Below are positions 24,401 to 64,000 of a DNA stretch of 64,000 bases, in pieces (position 1 is the stretch's first letter; each line of letters begins with the position of its first letter). This DNA comes from Centroberyx gerrardi. Lineage: Eukaryota > Chordata > Actinopteri > Beryciformes > Berycidae. The notes beneath the pieces were generated by a model. It was not told where the DNA came from and did no database searches. It saw nothing but the letters and a program-made list of their open reading frames with translations. The stretch covers positions 13,163,975-13,227,974 of the forward strand of contig NC_136005.1 of NCBI RefSeq assembly GCF_048128805.1. Direction: 5' to 3'. The translations under genes were made by a program, and so were the position numbers.

Positions 24401-26845
24401 GGAACTGGTTCAAACTGGAGACAGATGGCAGCCATATGGTATGCTTCTCTTAAGCAGGATATAGATATTAAACTATTTCACAATATATTTCAGTCCCAAG
24501 CCAGAAGAAGCATACCCTCAATATTTCAGTCACCATTCAAATTGTGAGGGTTTGTCAGTTACCGACTATGGATGTCTTTATTGATGTCTCTTTGTTGAAA
24601 AGAGAACACCGATCTAGTTGAAATAAAATGAAGTGATGCAGAAGAGCAATCCCATCTTGGGTGTTACTTATCTCTAACTCTGTGCTTGTTCACAACCCTC
24701 AGGCTATCATCAATGGCACTGGCAAATTCGAGATCAAGAACACCCCTAACAAGACCACACTGGCCATCGATGACTTGAACATCGAGCAGGACATCGGAGA
24801 CTACATCTGCTCTGGAACCAGTGACATCGGCACTGCCACTGACAAGATCCACTTGCGTGTCCGCAGCCGCCTGGCCGCCCTCTGGCCCTTCCTTGGCATT
24901 GTGGCCGAGGTCATCATCCTGGTCACTATCATCTTCATCTATGAGAAGAGGAGAAAGCCTGATGAGGTCAACGATGGTACGTAGGCCATGCTGCCTCCAC
25001 TATTGTATATGTTACATAGACCCTCAATCAGGGCAGGAAACATTGGCTGGAGGATTGACTAGTTACCTGCCAAAACGGTTGATGGAGTGAAAAACTTTTA
25101 CCAGCCACAGCTTAAATATAGCAGCATTTGGCTGGTGGATGTGGTCATTTCCCAATGTGCCCTAAATTATAAGTAGGCTAGGCTTGGTGCTCTGTCCTAA
25201 TCTGTGGCTAAAAATAATGCAAACAAGCCTCTGTTCCTCAGTCAACTTATAATAGGACAAAGAAATGGAAAGCTACACTTTTGCTGTTGTTTACTGAAGA
25301 GTTACAGGCTGTGTGAACATCAGATTAGTTGTGAAACTTTAGCGCCCTCCAGTGGCAAGTTGTAGATTCTTAAGACAAAGGTTTGTTCTTTAGATAGACG
25401 TATGTAGTTGCATGCATGTAATATTTGTACCTTTTTTTTGTCATTGATTTCATTACAGCAGGTTTATTATAATTTCCAGTCTTTATATTAAAAGAATCAG
25501 GTATTGTCTATGGTGGTAGCTTCCAGCTTTATGTGAACAAGCTGTGATAGAAACTATTATTTTTATTATTTACACTTTTACTTCTCTGTTCGCTGCTGCT
25601 TTTGCGTTTTGGTAAGTGATCAAAACTGCATGTCAGACTGAAGTGGTTGAGCTGCGATGACCGCGTGGAAAAAGCTATGGGAGTCTGAATGAACTGCTTT
25701 CATAGTCACCACTTCTAAGAGGAATGTACTCAAAGATTTGGTCACTCTTTCACTGGCCTTACAATCTGAATAGGGACCAACCTTGAAAAAATGTTTTCTT
25801 ACCACTTTATTTATTGGTCCACAAAATCATATATATGTTTGTTGAGCCAATGAAAGAGTCAAATAACCCACTCAAGTGAAACTAGACTGGTTTGAAGTGA
25901 AATTAGGAAGGCTAAATAAGTGAGAGGTTTCAGCATTCTGTCTGCATGCCATCTGCATCTTGTACTTAATGCATGATGAATTATAGATAACCCCTTTTAT
26001 TAAGACCGATATATCATTTATCATTTGTCTCATTCACGGCCACGGAGGTAGCCTACTCTTTGCCTTACCTTGTGAATACATGCTCTTGCTCTGGTGTGAA
26101 TATCGCCACTATACATGCCGGAATGCTTTCCTGTTAGCTCTGTCTATTTACAGACATTTACTGTGTTTATCTTAACGTGGCCACTGCAATGTTTCATTCT
26201 CTTGTGTCATTTGGGTGCTTGTACTGCATGAGCCTATGTGATGCTAGGATAGATTTGCTAATCGAACATAGTATTCTATTTCCATCAAGTGACATGTATT
26301 TAGTAACATGTCTTTTTTCTTACAACATAATCAAGGTCAATGGTGTGTAGAATTGTTTGATTTAAAAATGTAGGCTGTCAATCTAAGGATTTTTAAGGTA
26401 TGTCAAGGATTTATCATTATGACCATTACATTTTCAAAAATGCAGCTGGTGAGCATGCTTTGAGTTCATGTTTAGTTGAGTTTTATCATTGCCTCGTTGC
26501 AATCATGTTGCAGAGGATGCCATGTTTATAACATTTGCTACCATTATCTGGGGGGAGCATGTGTTTCTAACACCAAACTTTGACAAAAAATAGATCTGAC
26601 CTGTTCTGCTATTAACTGATTCTTGTTTTCTCTTCTTTTTTCCATTACCATTTACTGCTGTACAGACGATGACTCAGGATCTGCTCCTCTGTAAGTACAG
26701 TCTAGCTGCTTAGTACCTTGATTCTCATGTGAGAACATTGTCTTTGTTACTTATAACTCATATTTGCTTGATAATGTGTTTCAGGAAGAGCAATTCTGCC
26801 ACAAACCACAAGGACAAGAATGTGAGGCAAAGGAATTCTAACTAA
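15917..26845 (+). CDS. bsg: Basigin (CD147), Ig-domain membrane glycoprotein (complete)
   Basis: The coding exons are 15917-15980, 20496-20846, 22238-22406, 23412-23500, 24299-24438, 24703-24976, 26666-26690 and 26785-26845. They give 390 residues with the Ig0 exon, or 273 without it. In order there is a signal peptide (about 1-20), Ig0 (22-138), Ig1 (about 139-224), Ig2 (about 225-325), one transmembrane helix at 328-351 (starting [14 protein letters not shown]) and a short cytoplasmic tail ending VRQRNSN. The buried Glu at residue 340 in the helix is a basigin hallmark. N-glycosylation sequons include NET, NAT and NDS in Ig0, NQT and NLT in Ig1, and NGT and NKT in Ig2. Basigin escorts monocarboxylate transporters to the plasma membrane and induces matrix metalloproteinases; the long form is the photoreceptor form in mammals. 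Membrane-proximal [10 protein letters not shown] is nearly identical to other vertebrates. Neuroplastin and embigin are the alternatives, but the tail and the Ig0 exon fit basigin best. Confidence 0.95.
17546..17606. repeat. (TA)n microsatellite
   Basis: TA dinucleotide array of about 60 bases with one G interruption near 17566, inside bsg intron 1. Confidence 0.95.
18408..18449. repeat. (TGA)n trinucleotide microsatellite
   Basis: Fourteen perfect TGA units in bsg intron 1. The poly-Met and poly-Ile frames across it are artefacts. Confidence 0.96.
20496..20846 (+). CDS. bsg: bsg exon 2: Ig0 domain cassette
   Basis: The exon is 351 bases (117 codons) with phase 1 at both ends, so it can be included or skipped without shifting frame. 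It encodes one V/I-type Ig fold with the two cysteines in LHCEVIG and [13 protein letters not shown] and the tryptophan pair in VQWWF. The [14 protein letters not shown] motif is nearly identical to the Ig0 of human basigin isoform 1. The acceptor is CTCAG and the donor GTGAGT. Confidence 0.94.
20847..22237 (+). other. bsg: bsg intron 2
   Basis: About 1.4 kb of AT-rich sequence with a short A tract near 21259-21268 and no recognised element. Confidence 0.6.
22238..22406 (+). CDS. bsg: bsg exon 3: Ig1, first half
   Basis: The exon encodes [20 protein letters not shown] and then the SLWKYNGKV strand. It holds the first Ig1 cysteine and two sequons (NQT, NLT). The first codon is Met when joined to Ig0 and Val when joined directly to exon 1. 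The donor is GTAAGT. Confidence 0.93.
22407..23411 (+). other. bsg: bsg intron 3, pyrimidine-rich
   Basis: A one-kilobase intron with a long imperfect CT-rich tract at about 22700-22910 and a short G run at 23336-23348. The open frames across the tract are compositional. Confidence 0.6.
23412..23500 (+). CDS. bsg: bsg exon 4: Ig1, second half
   Basis: The exon encodes [20 protein letters not shown] and then EVHQTIEVK, supplying the second Ig1 cysteine. The donor is GTAAGT. Confidence 0.93.
23548..24126. mobile_element. hAT-like non-autonomous element with perfect 8-bp target duplication
   Basis: The element opens TAGGGTTTGGAA and closes TTTCCAACCCTA, an imperfect terminal inverted repeat. 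It is bounded on both sides by the same eight bases, GTGTGAAG, at 23540-23547 and 24127-24134. Eight-base duplications and this style of terminus fit the hAT superfamily. At 579 bases it encodes no transposase. It sits inside bsg intron 4. Confidence 0.82.
24299..24438 (+). CDS. bsg: bsg exon 5: Ig2, first half
   Basis: The exon encodes [20 protein letters not shown], then [20 protein letters not shown]. It contains the first Ig2 cysteine and the core Trp. The acceptor is TGCTGTAG and the donor GTATGC; the exon ends in phase 0. Confidence 0.93.
24703..24976 (+). CDS. bsg: bsg exon 6: Ig2 second half, transmembrane helix
   Basis: The exon encodes the remaining Ig2 ([20 protein letters not shown]), the membrane helix (residues 328-351, with Glu340) and the start of the tail, [11 protein letters not shown]. 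This is the most conserved exon of the gene. The donor is GTACGT. Confidence 0.96.
24977..26665 (+). other. bsg: bsg intron 6
   Basis: 1.7 kb of AT-rich unique sequence. No coding exon or recognised transposon was seen. Confidence 0.55.
26666..26690 (+). CDS. bsg: bsg exon 7: acidic tail microexon
   Basis: A 25-base microexon encoding DDDSGSAPL across its junctions, matching the acidic DDDDAGSAPLK segment of mammalian basigin. It lies between CTGTACAG and GTAAGT. Confidence 0.9.
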
Positions 26846-26858
26846 GAAGATGAAAGAG
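26785..26858 (+). CDS. bsg: bsg exon 8: C-terminus, stop and start of 3' UTR
   Basis: The exon encodes [19 protein letters not shown] and a TAA stop at 26843-26845. The exon probably runs to 26858, where GTGTGT begins a 3' UTR intron. That junction is only 13 bases past the stop, too close to trigger nonsense-mediated decay by the usual 50-55 base rule. Confidence 0.88.
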
Positions 26859-27902
26859 GTGTGTATTATGGCAGGGGAAAAAGGTCCAAAGTGAGTTGTT
26901 TTTAGCTGCGACCCGCAGCTGGTATAAATCACTTTGTCGTTGGGTCAATCCCAAAAAACTTAAGTTCAGCTCTGTGGGTACAGCATAGGTTTGCCACGCC
27001 CGAGATCCCGGGTTGGCCAATGTCCATCAGACGCGTTTTGACCCGACATTTAGACGTGCGTGTGTCGGAGCTGACACGATGCCGTGTTATTCAGTGTTGC
27101 CGTGTCCACCGGACACGGTGCAGGAGCCAGATGGGAGCCACACAGCATTTTCTGCCATTCCATTTTTTTTTTACACTTCTTGCCTATTGTTGCTGGAGCC
27201 ACTTGCGTCTGTGAAGCGTGGAAATATACAATTTTGGTTTGTGTATCTATACACAATAAAGATATGGAACATCAATACACTATTTGATCTCTGTTGCACC
27301 AAAATTTCAGATTCCCGATTGAAACCAATCAATGATGATACCCAGTCACTATAAACTCACCATAGAGTACCATAGACATGCTAAGTCACTATAATAATAC
27401 TATAGGAATATTTTAGTGATTTTTCACTTTTTAGGCTGCATTTCAGCATTTAGCATTTTTTTTTTCTCTGGGTTCAGTTGCTCTGTAGCCTACTTTATCT
27501 GTCTAGTCAGCTCTGTGCCTATAAATGAATATATAGCCTAAAGTAACCTTTTTATTGTGCCAGGATTTCAGTTTCCTGATTGAAGCCTCAGACAGAAATG
27601 AAAAAATGTGGCGTGACTGCCACACCTTCTCAAAGCGCCAATCACAAGTTATAACAAATTGCATGCTTGTTAGAGTTAAAAAGTTAAAACGGGTTACTCA
27701 ATGACTAATAGTTTAATCTTGACCTTGAATATCAGGTACATTAAATAGAAGATATAACCAGATTTTATATCCAGATTTTTAGATCCTTGGTGTGAGAATT
27801 AACCCAATTGTTGTTTCATTGATGTGTTAATTATTGGTCAATGAAACTCTCTCGCTTACGTTCTCTCTCTTTTCCTCCCTCTCTCCCTCCCTCTCTTCTT
27901 AG
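26859..27902 (+). other. bsg: Putative bsg 3' UTR intron
   Basis: The donor GTGTGT at 26859 pairs with a strong pyrimidine-tract acceptor (a CT-rich run ending CTTCTTAG at 27902). The interval is about 1 kb and carries a tRNA-like SINE candidate at 26958-27260. Support is from splice-site sequence only. Confidence 0.6.
26958..27260 (+). mobile_element. Candidate tRNA-derived SINE
   Basis: A GC-rich island stands out from its surroundings. It begins with tRNA-like sequence: AGCTCTGTGGGTACAGCAT resembles an A-box D-arm, and TTTGCCACGCC then GAGATCCCGGGTT resembles the anticodon arm and T-arm of a tRNA-Gly-like molecule. The B box is damaged (GGGTTGGCC). Downstream is a perfect 8-bp hairpin, CCGTGTCC-ACC-GGACACGG, at 27099-27117, and an AATAAA near 27256. 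The SINE family is not recognised, and the 3' limit is a guess. Confidence 0.45.
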
Positions 27903-29275
27903 ACGAACGTCCGGATGACAACAATCCAGGATTTCAGGAACATTCAGCTGTCGTGTGGCACATTATATAGTGCACCCTGCAAATTTTAAATACCTTTTTT
28001 TTGTGCTTGAGTGTTGATGTTTTGAGAAATGGACTGATTTCCTCTTATTTTATTTTCTTCTATATTCCTGTCCATATTGTGCAGCCAGGGAACATATAAT
28101 AAGAAATTATTTCAGCTTGAGGCCATGGGGCAACTATTGCATGAGTTTAAATGATGTTATAGCAAAGTGTTTGTCCGTAGTAAGAAACATTGTAATGTTC
28201 ACGTGAGGAATGCTCTGTTGGTGGTTATTTTCTGTTTGTGCTAATGCTTCCTACACTGACCCTCACACTTCTCAGTCTGTGCTCTTATATTTACGAGGCT
28301 TCAATGGCCATTTGTAAAGCAGCACAAGTCCTATTAATAAGGATATGAAATGTTTTTGATCCTGATACATCACTGCCAGTGACTGAAATGCTTTTGACGT
28401 CGGATGTGTGTCCTGTCCCCACACCATCACAAACCATCCTCGGCAGAGTTTTATATTTTGCCTTAACGAAGCTCCACTTTCTCTTCTGTCTTTTTGTTAC
28501 TATTTGAACTCTTTAAATATAACACTTAGAATTAAATGCAAGAACAACACTATATTAAAATGTGATGTCCACCATGTTTTCTGCTGTAAGAAGAAATGCA
28601 CTGTTCATATAGTAGGAAAGCAACACATTGCTATCCTGTTAATTTTGCTGTTTTAATTTCCTATTCATAGTATTCTGTTGCATCACCACATGACCATCTT
28701 TGTAGGACAGTAACAGCTGATTGTAGTCGAATGACAGCCACAGCCAATTAGCTGTCTATAAGGTAGGAAATCATATGGGGAATACTATGAATTGAAATAT
28801 TTTAAATCGTAGTTTAAATTACCAATGCTTTTGTTGCCATAGTCACATCCACATTAAAGATCTATTGTCAAGGACCAAGTGCAAGAGAGCTGTAACGTTT
28901 GTTGCTTCTGATTACTGAATACAATCTAAAAGCTAAGCACTGTGTTCAAATCTAAAATTGCAAGAAATGTTTAATTGTATGATTGATGGTTTTCTTTTGT
29001 CTGTACTGGAAACTAAATGTGATCTCAGATGAACATCTGCAATTACTGAAACATCTGTCTCTTCCCTTCACACTGTAGACAATTCAGAAGCCATATGTTC
29101 CATTTAACCTGATTAGTATTGTGATTGGATGTGTACCATTTCAGTTAAACAAGTATGTTAAGGAAGATAAAAAGACCTAGATAGAAGTGTGTAAGTTCTT
29201 TTACCTAGCAAGTAGATGGAGCACCATCAATTGTACCAACTTGCACAGTCTGAATAAAGGTATTTGATTTTAAAG
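27903..29275 (+). other. bsg: bsg 3' UTR exon and polyadenylation signal
   Basis: The exon starts after CTTCTTAG and begins ACGAACGTCCGG. A canonical AATAAA at 29253-29258 followed by a T/G-rich stretch marks a likely 3' end near 29275. The body is AT-rich and includes an inverted repeat at 28655-28798. Confidence 0.6.
28655..28798. repeat. Inverted repeat within the bsg 3' UTR
   Basis: The arm AATTTCCTATTCATAGTATTC at 28655-28675 is mirrored by GAATACTATGAATTGAAAT at 28780-28798 with only about three mismatches. About 105 bases separate the arms. It could form a stem-loop in the transcript or be the ends of a small MITE. Confidence 0.65.
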
Positions 29276-30872
<1,597 letters not shown>

Positions 30873-31054
30873 AATAACAGCAGCCAGGTTGCAGCCATAG
30901 CAACGCAACCGGTGCTGTATCCTAAAGTGGTGTGAATGGAAAGCAGGGGGCTGTTGCTGCTTTGAACTCCACACTGTTTCCACCGCCGCCTCCCAGCCTC
31001 GCCCAGGTTCAAGGTGCGGGAGTGGCTCTCTGCCTGCCTGCCTGCCTGCCTGTG

Positions 31055-63987
<32,933 letters not shown>

Positions 63988-64000
63988 TAGGAGAGGAGAC

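Noticed and set aside
30932..31054. Upstream extension of the hcn2 reading frame beginning with GTG
   Set aside because: The frame is open back to 30926 but has no ATG before 31055. The encoded sequence is UTR-like and holds the TGCC repeat, so ATG 31055 was chosen.

Overview
The window looks like genomic DNA from a ray-finned (teleost) fish. It has compact vertebrate genes with GT-AG introns, many CA/TG, TC and GATA microsatellites, a decayed Tc1-like transposon, hAT-like miniature elements and tRNA-derived SINE heads. The species cannot be named from the sequence. Three protein-coding genes were assembled exon by exon, all on the + strand: rnf126 (7802-11316, complete, 9 exons, 317 residues), bsg/basigin (15917-26845, complete, 8 coding exons, 390 residues in the long form, plus an intron in the 3' UTR) and hcn2 (31055 onward, exons 1-7, 747 residues present; the C-terminal exon or exons lie beyond the right edge). 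Layout: 1-7801 is non-coding flank rich in simple repeats. rnf126 follows with small introns and a ~1 kb 3' UTR. The 12.3-15.9 kb spacer holds a ~1.5 kb dead Tc1-like transposon at 13671-15170. bsg has a 4.5 kb first intron, an in-frame cassette exon for the extra Ig0 domain, and a hAT-like element with a perfect 8-bp target duplication in its fourth intron. hcn2 begins with a long GC-rich exon just downstream of a TC/AC microsatellite. It then spreads over 33 kb of introns packed with microsatellites, SINE remnants, a second hAT-like element, a 189-bp tandem duplication, a likely LINE 3' end and a 210-bp pentanucleotide tract. The three genes are not an operon and share no single pathway: RNF126 is a cytosolic E3 ubiquitin ligase of protein quality control, basigin is a plasma-membrane Ig protein that chaperones monocarboxylate transporters, and HCN2 is the cyclic-nucleotide-gated pacemaker channel. 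Their proximity matches human 19p13.3, where BSG and HCN2 are adjacent and RNF126 is close by, but RNF126 sits on the opposite side here, so the block is conserved with a local rearrangement. I found no undescribed molecular system. The most useful observations are the phase-symmetric Ig0 cassette, the 3' UTR intron of bsg, the two hAT-like elements with matching target-site duplications, an hcn2 N-terminus that recalls HCN4, and unusual residues in the hcn2 cyclic-nucleotide-binding domain. Splice sites were placed by reading frame and by resemblance to vertebrate orthologues recalled from memory. No alignment or database search was run.
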